A DNA stretch of 64,000 nucleotides from an uncultured Oscillospiraceae bacterium (lineage in GTDB: Bacteria > Bacillota > Clostridia > Oscillospirales > Acutalibacteraceae), in the NCBI GenBank assembly GCA_900549775.1, contig URPR01000005.1, positions 11,212 through 75,211 of the forward strand, given 5' to 3'. Under the pieces are notes generated by a model. That model did no database searches. It was given only the letters and a program-made list of their open reading frames with translations, and was not told the DNA's origin. Shown one piece after another: positions 7,935 to 17,165 of this stretch (positions are counted from its first letter, which is position 1; each line of letters opens with the position of its first letter). Both the position numbers and the translations under genes were made by a program.

Positions 7935-9755
7935 ATGTGTGGAATAGTTGGATATGTAGGATGCAATCAGGCAACACCGACACTGTTGAATGCATTAGAA
8001 AAGCTGGAATACAGGGGTTACGATTCTGCAGGAATAGCTATATATGAAAATAAAATAAAAGTTTTTAAAGATACGAAAAAAATAGCTGAACTTAGGAATG
8101 ATATAAACAAGCTTAATTTAAGTTCAAATGTAGGAATAGGGCATACCAGATGGGCAACTCACGGCAAGCCTACCATCGAAAATGCACATCCGCATTTAAG
8201 TGCAAATGGCAAATTTGCGATTGTACATAATGGAATTATTGAAAATTACATACCTTTAAAAGAGGAGTTGCTATCTGCCGGATTTAAGTTTAAGTCCGAT
8301 ACAGATACCGAAGTAGTTGCAAATTTGCTTGAATTCTATTACAATGGAAACTTTTTTGAAACAGTAAAGAAAGTTCTAAGTGTTGTGGAAGGCTCGTATG
8401 GTATTGCAATAATGTGTAGCGACTTTCCAAGTGAACTTATAGTGGCTAAGCAAGACAGCCCGCTCATCATAGGTCTGGGAAAAGGTGAAAACTTTATAGC
8501 TTCAGATATTTCAGCTATAGTCGATAAAACCAGAGACGTAGTCAGGCTTTGTGACGGAGAATTTGCAGTTATAACGCCCAATTCTATAGAATATTTTGAC
8601 AAGAAATTTAACAAAATTTCAAAAGAAATATGTCATGTAGATTGGACAATTTTGAGTGCTGAAAAAAATGGTTACGACCATTTTATGATGAAAGAAATTA
8701 TGGAACAACCAAATGCTATAAAAGCTACGTTTTGTCCCAGAATTATTGACGGAAAAATAAATATACCACAGTTGAATATAAGCAAAGAAGAGCTAGAGGG
8801 CATTAAAAAGATTTGCATAATAGGCTGTGGATCTGCTTATCACGTGGGATGTATAGCAAAATACATTTTTGAAAAGACTTTAAAAATACAGACTGACGTA
8901 GAAATAGCTTCTGAATTTCGCTACAAAGATCCTTTGATAGACGAAAGCGTGATGGTCATTGCAATCAGCCAGTCGGGCGAAACTGCGGATACTTTAGCAG
9001 CTGTGAAAGAAGCTAAAAGCAAAGGTGCTAAGGTCTTGGCAATAGTGAACGTAGTAGGAAGTTCCATCGCAAACGAAGCAGATATAGTCGTGCCAACTTT
9101 CGCAGGGCCTGAGATCGCTGTAGCTACAACAAAAGCGTACAGCACACAACTTACGGTTATTTATATGCTGGCGATATACATGGCTGAAAAACTTGGGAAA
9201 ATTTCTTCAAATGAATACGAGTCTTTTATCAAAGACCTAAAGGCTTTGCCGCAAAAAGCAGAACTTGTCTTGAAGGATTTAGACAAAATAAAAAAACTTG
9301 CACAGGACTTTTGTAATTGTAAAAATATATTCTTTATCGGAAGAAACGTGGACTATGCAGTAGCACTTGAGGGTGCATTGAAAGCGAAAGAAATTTCGTA
9401 CATTCACTCGGAAGCCTATGCTGCTGGCGAGTTGAAGCATGGTACCATTTCTTTAGTGGAGGATGGAACTTTTGTGGTAGCTTTGGCTACAAATGAAGAT
9501 TTGTTTGAAAAGATGATTAGCAATATACGCGAAGTTAAAGCGAGAGGCGCAGTTGTTTTGCTGGTAACCACTGAAAAATTAGCAAAAACTCAAAATGTAG
9601 CGGACTTTGTGTTTTACGTTCCAGAAACCAATAAAATGATGCAACCATCCATGACAGTGCTGCCACTGCAAATACTTTCGTATTATTTGGCTTTGTATAA
9701 GGGTTGTGATATAGATAAGCCTCGAAATTTAGCGAAATCTGTAACGGTTGAATAA
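7935..9755 (+). CDS. glmS: Glutamine-fructose-6-phosphate aminotransferase GlmS
   Basis: Makes glucosamine-6-phosphate from fructose-6-phosphate and glutamine, the entry step to UDP-GlcNAc and peptidoglycan. The start was set at ATG 7935 so that Cys2 (MCGIVGYVG) becomes the N-terminal nucleophile of the class-II glutaminase domain; GGAGG lies 5 bp upstream. The glutaminase domain (about 1-225) contains GYDSAGIA and HTRWATHG. Two SIS domains follow, with CGSAYHVG, ISQSGETADT and KEISYIHSEAY. The protein ends KSVTVE, as the family does. At 606 residues it is full length. It is monocistronic between its own promoter and a terminator. Confidence 0.97.
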   Translation: MCGIVGYVGCNQATPTLLNALEKLEYRGYDSAGIAIYENKIKVFKDTKKIAELRNDINKLNLSSNVGIGHTRWATHGKPTIENAHPHLSANGKFAIVHNGIIENYIPLKEELLSAGFKFKSDTDTEVVANLLEFYYNGNFFETVKKVLSVVEGSYGIAIMCSDFPSELIVAKQDSPLIIGLGKGENFIASDISAIVDKTRDVVRLCDGEFAVITPNSIEYFDKKFNKISKEICHVDWTILSAEKNGYDHFMMKEIMEQPNAIKATFCPRIIDGKINIPQLNISKEELEGIKKICIIGCGSAYHVGCIAKYIFEKTLKIQTDVEIASEFRYKDPLIDESVMVIAISQSGETADTLAAVKEAKSKGAKVLAIVNVVGSSIANEADIVVPTFAGPEIAVATTKAYSTQLTVIYMLAIYMAEKLGKISSNEYESFIKDLKALPQKAELVLKDLDKIKKLAQDFCNCKNIFFIGRNVDYAVALEGALKAKEISYIHSEAYAAGELKHGTISLVEDGTFVVALATNEDLFEKMISNIREVKARGAVVLLVTTEKLAKTQNVADFVFYVPETNKMMQPSMTVLPLQILSYYLALYKGCDIDKPRNLAKSVTVE

Positions 9756-9757
9756 AA

Positions 9758-9791
9758 CAGTGCGCACTCAAAATGCGCACATTTTATTTTA
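9758..9791 (+). terminator. glmS terminator
   Basis: The stem GTGCGCA (9760-9766) pairs with TGCGCAC (9774-9780) across a 7-nt loop and is followed by ATTTTATTTT. It starts 5 bp after the glmS stop codon. Confidence 0.8.
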
Positions 9792-9825
9792 CATAGAGGA
9801 AATATGATTGAATAAGGATGGAAAT

Positions 9826-10692
9826 ATGGAAAATTTATCTGACATAAATAATATTAGGAAAATTCTAAAAAAACATAATTTTAAATTTTCACATTCCCTT
9901 GGACAAAATTTCATTATAAATCCAGAAATTTGTCCCAAAATGGCAGAACTAAGTGAAGTAGGTGAAAACACAGGTGTAATTGAAATAGGTCCGGGAATTG
10001 GCGTCTTGACAAATGAGCTTGCCAAGAGAGCCAAAAAGGTTGTATCAATTGAAATAGACCGAAGGCTTTTGCCGGTATTAAATGAAACTTTGTCTGAATT
10101 TAGCAATGTAAAAGTTTTAAATGCCGATATATTAAAAATAAATTTAAAGGAACTGATTCGGGAAGAGTTCAATGACGTTGAAAATGTGGTGGTCTGCGCA
10201 AATCTCCCGTACTATATAACATCTCCTGTGATAATGAAATTGCTGGAAGGTAAGCTAAGACTGAAATCCATAGTGGCTATGGTACAAAAAGAAGTTGCGG
10301 AAAGGATTTGCGCAGGTGTTGGCACTAGGAAATCAAGCAACATAACAGTGACTGTGAATTATTACAGTAAGCCTAAGATCTTATTTCCGGTTAGTAAGGC
10401 TGAATTTATGCCTTCCCCGAAGGTTGACTCAGCGGTAATAAAGCTTGACATAAACAGTGATAACTCTATGAAAGTAAAAGATGAAGAAGTTTTCTTTAAA
10501 GTAGTAAAATCTGTATTTCTACAACGAAGAAAAAATATACTTAATTCACTATCTAAAGGACTAAACTTAGACAAAGCCGTCATTGAGAAAATTTTGTTGA
10601 AGTTAGGATTGGATATTAATTTAAGGGCTGAAAATTTGACGATGGAACAGTTTATATCTTTAGCGAATTATATTTACGAGTACGTAGAATAA
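9826..10692 (+). CDS. rsmA: 16S rRNA dimethyladenosine transferase RsmA/KsgA
   Basis: SAM-dependent enzyme that dimethylates two adjacent adenosines in the 3'-terminal helix of 16S rRNA during 30S maturation. Motifs present are SLGQNFIINP at the N-terminus, the SAM-binding VIEIGPGIGVLT, EIDRRLLPVL, and the catalytic NLPYYITSPV. The C-terminal helical domain includes FLQRRKNI. I place the start at ATG 9826 (AAGGATGG just upstream), giving 288 residues. A TTG at 9808 behind GAGGA would add six residues. The gene stands alone between the glmS terminator and a bidirectional terminator. Confidence 0.94.
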   Translation: MENLSDINNIRKILKKHNFKFSHSLGQNFIINPEICPKMAELSEVGENTGVIEIGPGIGVLTNELAKRAKKVVSIEIDRRLLPVLNETLSEFSNVKVLNADILKINLKELIREEFNDVENVVVCANLPYYITSPVIMKLLEGKLRLKSIVAMVQKEVAERICAGVGTRKSSNITVTVNYYSKPKILFPVSKAEFMPSPKVDSAVIKLDINSDNSMKVKDEEVFFKVVKSVFLQRRKNILNSLSKGLNLDKAVIEKILLKLGLDINLRAENLTMEQFISLANYIYEYVE

Positions 10693-10707
10693 GCTGATTA
10701 CATATGG

Positions 10708-10740
10708 AAAGCACATCATAATTTATGATGTGCTTTTGCT
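10708..10740. terminator. Bidirectional terminator between rsmA and a polysaccharide deacetylase gene
   Basis: A perfect 13-bp stem AAAGCACATCATA / TATGATGTGCTTT with an ATT loop (10708-10736) is followed by T-rich sequence. It separates two convergent genes. Confidence 0.8.
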
Positions 10741-10741
10741 T

Positions 10742-11701
10742 TTATGCATATGGCTTAATCAAAGAATGCGGTACAGGGTATATTTCGTTTGAAAGTTTTT
10801 GAAAAGAAAATCCTTGATTTCTAAGACCATCTATTAAAGCGGGCAATGCTTGTACGGTGGTGGTTTTAGGTTGTGCGTCGTGCATCAACACGACGGCGTT
10901 ATTGTATTTTGCTGAGTAATTCAAGACGTTAGATAAGCACTTTTCAGCCGGAGTTAAGCTTTTTTGAACAGCGTCACCCGTAGATAAGTTCCAATCGTAA
11001 TAGTCAAATCCGCGGCGTGTCATTTCTGCGATTATTTCCCTATAGTTATTTTTATTGAAGCTGTTCTTAGAGCCACCGGCAAATCTGAAAATTGTAGGTT
11101 TTACTCCGGTTGTTTCATAAATTAAAGTGTATATTTTGTTAAAGTCATTTAAGTAGGCTTCAACACTAGAATAAATTGATTTAAAATTATGTGTAAACGT
11201 ATGAGGAGCTATAGTATGTCCCTCTTCAACAATCCGTTTCATGTAATCTTTACCGGCCACCGAAGTATTTCCTACAACGAAAAATGTAGCTTTAACATTT
11301 TTCTGTTTTAAAATATCAAGAACTTCTCCGGTTCTGGCTGATGGTCCGTCATCGAAAGTTAAAAATATGGTTTTATTTGGAGAAATTTGTTTTTCAGGTC
11401 TTTTTACGTACATATATGGATATAATTGGGTATAGTCTTTTTTCGGCTTTATTGTAGGATCTACAGCGTCATTTATTTCACCTTTGTTAGAGTTTTTATC
11501 GTCAATTTGAGTTTCCTCAGATCCGGTGTTTCCTTTTTCAGAAGGCTTAATTTCCTCGATATTTTCAGGGGCAGGTTCGATTGGAGCTTCGTTTTTACTG
11601 TTGAAATAAATTGCGCTTAATGCTACAGTACAGGCTAAGATCAACAAAACGAAAAAAGAAATCCAAATTATCTTTTTTGAAGGCTTTTTCACAAACGACA
11701 T
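10742..11701 (-). CDS. Membrane-anchored polysaccharide deacetylase (NodB domain)
   Basis: A predicted extracytoplasmic CE4 deacetylase, probably acting on peptidoglycan GlcNAc or MurNAc. One N-terminal transmembrane segment (about 11-31, WISFFVLLILACTVALSAIY) is followed by an acidic linker. The NodB domain starts near 107 with TIFLTFDDGPS, whose Asp pair supplies the base and a metal ligand. The metal histidines lie in PHTFTHNF, RFAGGS is the substrate groove motif, and VLMHDA is near the end. Length 319. Start ATG with AAGGAGG upstream. Its specificity (PgdA-like or PdaA-like) cannot be read from sequence alone. Confidence 0.88.
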   Translation of the reverse strand: MSFVKKPSKKIIWISFFVLLILACTVALSAIYFNSKNEAPIEPAPENIEEIKPSEKGNTGSEETQIDDKNSNKGEINDAVDPTIKPKKDYTQLYPYMYVKRPEKQISPNKTIFLTFDDGPSARTGEVLDILKQKNVKATFFVVGNTSVAGKDYMKRIVEEGHTIAPHTFTHNFKSIYSSVEAYLNDFNKIYTLIYETTGVKPTIFRFAGGSKNSFNKNNYREIIAEMTRRGFDYYDWNLSTGDAVQKSLTPAEKCLSNVLNYSAKYNNAVVLMHDAQPKTTTVQALPALIDGLRNQGFSFQKLSNEIYPVPHSLIKPYA

Positions 11702-11819
11702 TTTAATCCTCCTTAAAGGCTGTAATACAATTATATTAACATGTTCTTGATAGAAAAATCAAGAAAAGCATAGCAGTATTCATGATTTCATAGTTTCTTC
11801 AGAATGGGTGTGCCGATAA

Positions 11820-12698
11820 ATGTATTTTAATGTAAGAATCAAACGAATAGTAGTATTGCTCGTCTGTGTGATAGTAAATTCATTTTTGATATTTTCTGTT
11901 TTGGTAAATAGAAGTTACGCTTTGACAGATTCAAAAAACATAGACAACGATAGCTTGAAAGTTCCGATCATAATGTATCATTCTGTTATGAAGAGCAGAA
12001 AATCTCTTGGAAAATTTGTAATTTCACCAAATGAATTTGAATCGGACTTGAAATATTTAAAGGAAAAATCATACAACACGATATTGATGAGCGATTTGAT
12101 TGCATATACGAAAGGGGAAAAAGATTTACCTGAAAATCCAATTATGCTAACTTTTGACGACGGATATTATAATAACTATCTTTATGTGTTTCCGCTGTTG
12201 AAGCAGTACGAAAGCAAAATAGTTTTAGCTCCGATAGGTGTAGAAGTAGACAGGTATACAGAAAACGAAGATAGAAACCCAGGCTATGCTCACATAACGT
12301 GGAACGATGCAAAGGAAATGATGGATTCGGGTTTGGTAGAAATACAAAATCATTCGTATAACATGCATAAGATCTCAAGAAAGAGAAGAGGTACGAAAAA
12401 AAACAAGGGAGAATCGTTGGATAAGTATAAAAAGGAATTTGAATGTGATATCAAATTGATGCAAGACAAAGTTACTGAAAATTTAGGGATTACCCCTACA
12501 ACGTTTGTTTTTCCTTTTGGAGCTATAAGCAACTGTTCGGTTGACATTTTAAAAGAAATGGGATTTTTGGCGACTTTCAGCTGCGAAAATAAAATCAATA
12601 CTATAAAAAGATCACCGGACAGTCTTTTCGGCCTGTGTAGAATCTTACGGCCTTCCGGAATATCAAGTGAATCTTTTTTTAAAAAACATTTAGGTTAA
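11820..12698 (+). CDS. Secreted or anchored polysaccharide deacetylase family protein
   Basis: A second CE4-family protein of 292 residues. An N-terminal hydrophobic stretch (about 11-30, VVLLVCVIVNSFLIFSVLV) suggests a signal peptide or anchor. The domain begins VPIIMYHSV, then a long segment leads to PIMLTFDDGYYNN (Asp pair). The metal-binding histidines lie in IQNHSYNMH, and FVFPFG follows. The IMYHSV and TFDDGYYNN arrangement resembles the PgaB/YadE-like branch more than PgdA. The ribosome site before ATG 11820 is weak. It is divergent from the other deacetylase across a 118-bp gap. Substrate unknown; probably a cell-wall or surface glycan. Confidence 0.82.
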   Translation: MYFNVRIKRIVVLLVCVIVNSFLIFSVLVNRSYALTDSKNIDNDSLKVPIIMYHSVMKSRKSLGKFVISPNEFESDLKYLKEKSYNTILMSDLIAYTKGEKDLPENPIMLTFDDGYYNNYLYVFPLLKQYESKIVLAPIGVEVDRYTENEDRNPGYAHITWNDAKEMMDSGLVEIQNHSYNMHKISRKRRGTKKNKGESLDKYKKEFECDIKLMQDKVTENLGITPTTFVFPFGAISNCSVDILKEMGFLATFSCENKINTIKRSPDSLFGLCRILRPSGISSESFFKKHLG

Positions 12699-12706
12699 AG
12701 TAATTA

Positions 12707-13699
12707 TTATGTGTTAGGCAAATTTTCACTTAGAGAACGTTCTTCGTATGGTATTTTAACGTAAAAAGGTAATATAGGCGACCCACAGCATGGCTTGTAG
12801 CGGTTGTTTAGAAACATATTGATGGAAGCGTTCGCCCTTTTTAAGTTGACCCAAAAACCTTTGAGTTTAGAATGAATAATATGTTCTTTTAAAATACAGT
12901 AAAAAACTTGAATTTTTAATCGGAGGGCGTATGTTTTAAATGTGAGTTTATATTTTTTATAAATATTTTTTTCTTCTAAAAAATTTCTGTTTATGCCGAA
13001 AGATAAAATTAAATCATTTATTTTTTCGTCTGTCATCAGAGATATTATACTATCGTCATGACGGCGGTAGTAGTAAAGCGCTTTTGAAGTGACAGCTATT
13101 TTGTTTGCACAGAAGAAAAGCCTCGGGCACGTGGCTATGTCTTCATAGTACATATCTGGAAATTCTATGCAGTTTTCGGTAAATAAACTTCTGTTGAATA
13201 GTTTATTCCATGCGAAATGGTGCATTGTTATATCTAAAATTAATTTATTGAGTGCTTTTTTTCTTGAGTATACTCCTGACTTTGCAGTGAATGGCATGTA
13301 AGAAGTGAACCCAGACTTGTTTTTATAAATATAAAAATTACAGTAAGCAATATCTGCTTGATTTTCTGAAGCCAGTTTGTAGAGTTCTTTTAAAAAGTCT
13401 GGTGACAAATAGTCGTCACTGTCAAAAAATGCAATGTACTGTCCCGTAGCTGCTTTTATTCCGGCATTTCTTGCAGCACTTAAACCTTTATTATCTTGAT
13501 TTATAACTCTAAAAGATTTATTCTTTGCAGCAAAGCTGTCGATAATTTTGCCGCTGTTGTCAGTTGATCCATCATTTATAATTATAGCTTCAAAATCTTT
13601 AAATGTCTGACTCTCAACAGATTTTAAAGCTTCAGTTAAAAATTTTTCGGTATTATAAACGGGAATGATTAAACTTATTTTAGGTGCTTTGTTGTTCAA
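12707..13699 (-). CDS. Glycosyltransferase family 2
   Basis: A GT-A fold glycosyltransferase of 330 residues, using a nucleotide sugar to build a surface or exopolysaccharide. The N-terminal catalytic domain has LIIPVYNTEKFL, IIINDGSTDNSG, LSAARNAG and the DxD region FFDSDDYL. After residue 220 it is helical and basic without clear membrane spans. It starts with TTG at 13699 behind AAGGAG. It converges on the deacetylase gene ending 8 bp away, with no visible terminator between them. The sugar donor and acceptor are not identifiable. Confidence 0.88.
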   Translation of the reverse strand: MNNKAPKISLIIPVYNTEKFLTEALKSVESQTFKDFEAIIINDGSTDNSGKIIDSFAAKNKSFRVINQDNKGLSAARNAGIKAATGQYIAFFDSDDYLSPDFLKELYKLASENQADIAYCNFYIYKNKSGFTSYMPFTAKSGVYSRKKALNKLILDITMHHFAWNKLFNRSLFTENCIEFPDMYYEDIATCPRLFFCANKIAVTSKALYYYRRHDDSIISLMTDEKINDLILSFGINRNFLEEKNIYKKYKLTFKTYALRLKIQVFYCILKEHIIHSKLKGFWVNLKRANASINMFLNNRYKPCCGSPILPFYVKIPYEERSLSENLPNT

Positions 13700-13790
13700 A
13701 ATATATTCTCCTTATATTAAACAAACTATCTGTATTATTTAGTATACCATAAGTATAATTGAAATAAAAGTTTTAAATTTTTCTCTGGGT

Positions 13791-13819
13791 TTGACAACGC
13801 GGAAATAAAGCAATATAAT
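13791..13819 (+). promoter_or_regulatory. Sigma-A promoter for alr
   Basis: Perfect consensus: TTGACA (13791-13796), 17-bp spacer, TATAAT (13814-13819), 31 bp before the likely alr start. Confidence 0.8.
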
Positions 13820-13850
13820 AAATTATTTGGATAGGAGTGACAAAATAAAA

Positions 13851-15056
13851 TTGAAAAATTTTTTAAAAAGAACATGGGCAAAAGTAGATTTAGATGCAAT
13901 TGAAAATAATTTTTGGGAAATAAAAAGAGCTTTGAACGAGGGAACAAAGATAATGTGCGTACTAAAAGCTGACGCGTACGGACACGGGGCGGAAGCTCTA
14001 GCGCATTTGTATGAAGAGCTTGGAGCAGACTGGTTTGCGGTATCTAACATAGAAGAAGCGATTCAGTTGCGCGGCGACGGTATAACGACTCCGATTTTAA
14101 TACTGGGCTATACACCTGCAAATGAGGCTGTAAAGTTAAGTGAAAATAATATTTCACAGGCAGTTTTTTCAAAGAAATACGCTATGGATCTTTCTAATGA
14201 AGCAAAAAGCAAGAATGTGAAAGTTAATGTACACATAAAATTAGACACTGGTATGAGTAGGTTAGGATTTTTATTTCAAGACGAAAACCGTGACAAATCG
14301 GCACTCGATGAGATAGAGTCAGTTTCAAAGCTGCCTAATTTGAATTTAGAGGGGATATTTACTCATTTTGCAGTGTCCGATGAACCCGGTTTTGGAGAAG
14401 AAAAAACTGCCGAACAGTACCATTTATTTAAGTTTGCTGTTGATAAACTTGAAGAAAGAAAAGTCCATATACCGCTGAAACACTGCAGCAACAGTGCTGG
14501 TATATTAAATTATAAAAATATGAATTTTGATATGGTAAGAGCCGGGATAATCTTATATGGATTATATCCATCAAACTTCAGAAAAACGGAGTTAAACTTA
14601 GTACCAGCTATGACATTAAAATCTGTGATTTCACTTATAAAAAAAGTTCCAGCGGGAACGAAAATAAGCTATGGGTGCACATATACCACTAAGCGCGATA
14701 CAAAAATAGCAACTGTACCTATAGGTTATGCAGATGGATACTTGAGGCTGTTTTCCGGCAAAGCGCATATTCTGGTTGATGGCAAAAGAGCCGCAGTTAT
14801 AGGTAGAATTTGCATGGATCAGATGATGGTTGATGTTACGGATGTAGAAAATGTAAGTGAAAACAGCGAAGTTATCATTTTTGGAGGAGACAAAGAAAAC
14901 GCTGTAACTTTAGATGAACTTGCGAAAATAGCAAATACTATAAATTATGAATTACTGTGCATTTTAAGCAAACGAGTACCGAGAATATATGTAAGAAAAA
15001 ATCAGCTTGTAGATCAGCTAAATTATATATGTCCGGACAAAAATGACAATGAATAA
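13851..15056 (+). CDS. alr: Alanine racemase Alr
   Basis: PLP-dependent interconversion of L- and D-alanine, supplying D-Ala for peptidoglycan. With the start at TTG 13851 (AGGAGTGA 10 bp upstream) the protein has 401 residues. The PLP lysine in CVLKADAYGHG then falls at position 39, the usual place. The barrel domain includes LDTGMSRLGF, THFAVSD and HCSNSAG. The C-terminal beta-domain carries ISYGCTY with the second catalytic tyrosine region and GRICMDQMMVDV. A TTG eight codons upstream is possible but precedes the ribosome site. Confidence 0.95.
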   Translation: MKNFLKRTWAKVDLDAIENNFWEIKRALNEGTKIMCVLKADAYGHGAEALAHLYEELGADWFAVSNIEEAIQLRGDGITTPILILGYTPANEAVKLSENNISQAVFSKKYAMDLSNEAKSKNVKVNVHIKLDTGMSRLGFLFQDENRDKSALDEIESVSKLPNLNLEGIFTHFAVSDEPGFGEEKTAEQYHLFKFAVDKLEERKVHIPLKHCSNSAGILNYKNMNFDMVRAGIILYGLYPSNFRKTELNLVPAMTLKSVISLIKKVPAGTKISYGCTYTTKRDTKIATVPIGYADGYLRLFSGKAHILVDGKRAAVIGRICMDQMMVDVTDVENVSENSEVIIFGGDKENAVTLDELAKIANTINYELLCILSKRVPRIYVRKNQLVDQLNYICPDKNDNE

Positions 15057-15058
15057 TT

Positions 15059-15105
15059 AATTCTGGGTTTATGCGTTTAATTACACATAAACCCAGAATT
15101 TTTAT
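15059..15105. terminator. Bidirectional terminator between alr and ackA
   Basis: A 15-bp perfect stem, AATTCTGGGTTTATG with its complement ending at 15100, has a 12-nt loop and is flanked by A/T tracts. It serves both convergent genes. Confidence 0.85.
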
Positions 15106-16310
15106 AATTTATTAACTATATCTTCAGTCTCTCTAGCGATCATAAGTTCTTCGTTTGTAGGAATGACAAAAACCTGCACTTTTGAGTTTTCGGTTGAAAT
15201 TTTACCTTCCTTGCCGCGAATCATTGATTCGTTAAGCTTTTCGTCTATTTCAACACCTAAGTATTTTAAGGACTTACAAACTGCGGATCTGTGATAAGGT
15301 TGGTTTTCACCAAGACCGGCTGTAAATACTATGGCGTCACAACCGTTTAATGCAGCTACGTAAGATCCTATAAATTTAGTTATTTGATATCTTAACATAT
15401 CATGAGCTAAGATTGCTCTGTCGTTTCCATCTTGTGCTTCACTGGTTATGTCTCTGTCATCGCTGGAAACACCAGACACGCCCAAAAGACCAGATTGTTT
15501 ATTTAAAAGTTCGTTCATTTCCTTTGGCGTTTTACCTTCTTTTTCCGCTATGAATGTAACAACGGAAGGGTCCAGCGAACCGGTTCTAGTTCCCATCATG
15601 AAGCCGTCTAATGGCGTAAGCCCCATACTGGTATCGATAACTTTTCCTTTATTTATAGCGCAAATTGAAGAGCCGTTACCAAGATGACATGTTATAATTT
15701 TTAAATCTTTGATATCCTTATGCATGAGTTCTGCACAGCGTTTGCTTACGTACTCGTGAGATGTCCCGTGGAACCCATATCTTCTTATTTTGTATTTTTC
15801 ATAATATTCGTAAGGAATGGGGTACATATAAGCTTTTTCCGGCATAGTGGAATGAAAAGCTGTGTCGAAGACGGCAACTTGAGGAACTTTATTCCCGAAG
15901 ATCTTCAAGCAGGCCTTTATGCCTTGAATATGTGCCGGGTTGTGCAAGGGTGCTAATGGTATCAAATCTTCTATTTCTTTGATAACTTCGTCATTTATTA
16001 AAGTAGACTCTAAGAATTTACTTCCGCCTTGCACAACCCTGTGACCTATTGCTGAAACTTCATCTATGCTCTTTATCACGCCATATTCTTCGTTTAGCAA
16101 AGCTTTGACTATGTAGCTGAAAGCTTCTGTATGGTCGTGCATAGGGGCATCTATTCTTTTGCTTACGCCTGAGTCGGTCTTATAAGTTAAAAAACTGCCA
16201 TCAAGACCTATCCTTTCACAATTTCCTTTTGCAAGAGTCTTTTCATTTGACATATCGATCAATTGATATTTCAGAGATGAGCTACCTGCATTAATAACAA
16301 GAATTTTCAT
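15102..16310 (-). CDS. ackA: Acetate kinase AckA
   Basis: Transfers phosphate from acetyl phosphate to ADP, giving acetate and ATP, the main substrate-level phosphorylation step in acetogenic fermentation. The start is at 16310 (GGAGG upstream), giving MKILVINAGSSSLKYQL, the family N-terminus; an upstream in-frame ATG adds nine residues. Further motifs: VQGGSKF, VFDTAFH, RRYGFHGTSH, CHLGNGSS, DTSMGLTPLDG, GTRTGSLDPSV, FTAGLGENQ and PTNEELMIARE. Length 402 is normal. No phosphotransacetylase gene is adjacent. It lies 55 bp downstream of the HD-domain gene on the same strand. Confidence 0.96.
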   Translation of the reverse strand: MKILVINAGSSSLKYQLIDMSNEKTLAKGNCERIGLDGSFLTYKTDSGVSKRIDAPMHDHTEAFSYIVKALLNEEYGVIKSIDEVSAIGHRVVQGGSKFLESTLINDEVIKEIEDLIPLAPLHNPAHIQGIKACLKIFGNKVPQVAVFDTAFHSTMPEKAYMYPIPYEYYEKYKIRRYGFHGTSHEYVSKRCAELMHKDIKDLKIITCHLGNGSSICAINKGKVIDTSMGLTPLDGFMMGTRTGSLDPSVVTFIAEKEGKTPKEMNELLNKQSGLLGVSGVSSDDRDITSEAQDGNDRAILAHDMLRYQITKFIGSYVAALNGCDAIVFTAGLGENQPYHRSAVCKSLKYLGVEIDEKLNESMIRGKEGKISTENSKVQVFVIPTNEELMIARETEDIVNKL

Positions 16311-16365
16311 TTTTACCTCCAAAATTTTATATTTCAATCAGCTTATTGCTGACGTACTGACAAAC

Positions 16366-17091
16366 TCATTTTACATCTACATACCCGAATCCAGGCATAA
16401 ACTTTTCAAGGAAATACTCAACTTCAGGCATATTCAAAGCGTGTAGTGATTTTATTATCCCTTTTTCTGCTGCCAGATAATCTCTGTTACCAACAGCTTT
16501 CTCATTAAGACATTTTATGAGGGCAGATATTCTATCGGCAGCCTTGAGGAACTTAATATTTTGTGCTGGTTCTTTTTCTGGCATCAGCAAGTCATAGTAA
16601 GTATCTTTTAGAGACGGGGGCAAAGTATCCGACATTTCCTTTGCGGCGGCTTTTTCTATTTCTGCAAATCCATTCTTTATGTTTTTATTATAGTGTATAG
16701 GTGACGGCAGATCTCCTGTTATAGTTTCTGTTGCATCGTGAAATAAAGCCAACATCGCTAGATGCTCAGGGTTTAAGTTTCCATTATAGTAAGTATTGCT
16801 TATGGTAGCTAAAGCATGCACAATGACGGCTGTTTCAAAACTATGTTCTTCCAAATTTTCGTATTTAGAATTATTAAATGTGTGCCATCTGTTTACATAC
16901 TTCATTCTAGAAATTATTGAAAAGAAGGGATAAGTACCATCGGGCGTAGCTTCATTTACATGATTTTCTATTAATTTTTGATTTTGTAGGTTTTCGGCCG
17001 AAACTTTTAATATAATACTAGAAAATAAAAGCAAGACAGATATTAGCAAAGACAAACTTTTTTGAGCAACTGTAGATTTAAAATTTTTCAT
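16366..17091 (-). CDS. YfbR-like HD-domain hydrolase with an N-terminal export signal
   Basis: The HD-domain protein (241 residues) resembles YfbR 5'-deoxynucleotidases. A WHTFNN segment precedes the HD signature EEHSFETAV, then LFHDATE (HD pair) and GDLPSPIHY. The acidic C-terminal helix region ends with GFGYVDVK. YfbR proteins are normally cytosolic and about 190-200 residues. This one has an extra N-terminus with a basic start, a hydrophobic core (SLLISVLLLFSSIIL) and KVSAEN, which looks like a signal peptide. It may therefore act outside the membrane on nucleotides or another phosphomonoester; this is inference. It is in line with ackA downstream. Confidence 0.75.
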   Translation of the reverse strand: MKNFKSTVAQKSLSLLISVLLLFSSIILKVSAENLQNQKLIENHVNEATPDGTYPFFSIISRMKYVNRWHTFNNSKYENLEEHSFETAVIVHALATISNTYYNGNLNPEHLAMLALFHDATETITGDLPSPIHYNKNIKNGFAEIEKAAAKEMSDTLPPSLKDTYYDLLMPEKEPAQNIKFLKAADRISALIKCLNEKAVGNRDYLAAEKGIIKSLHALNMPEVEYFLEKFMPGFGYVDVK

Positions 17092-17165
17092 TTCTGTACG
17101 TCCTTGTTTTATTTAAATTATATCATGAAGGAAAACTTGATGTAAAGTACTCGTATACTAAAATT

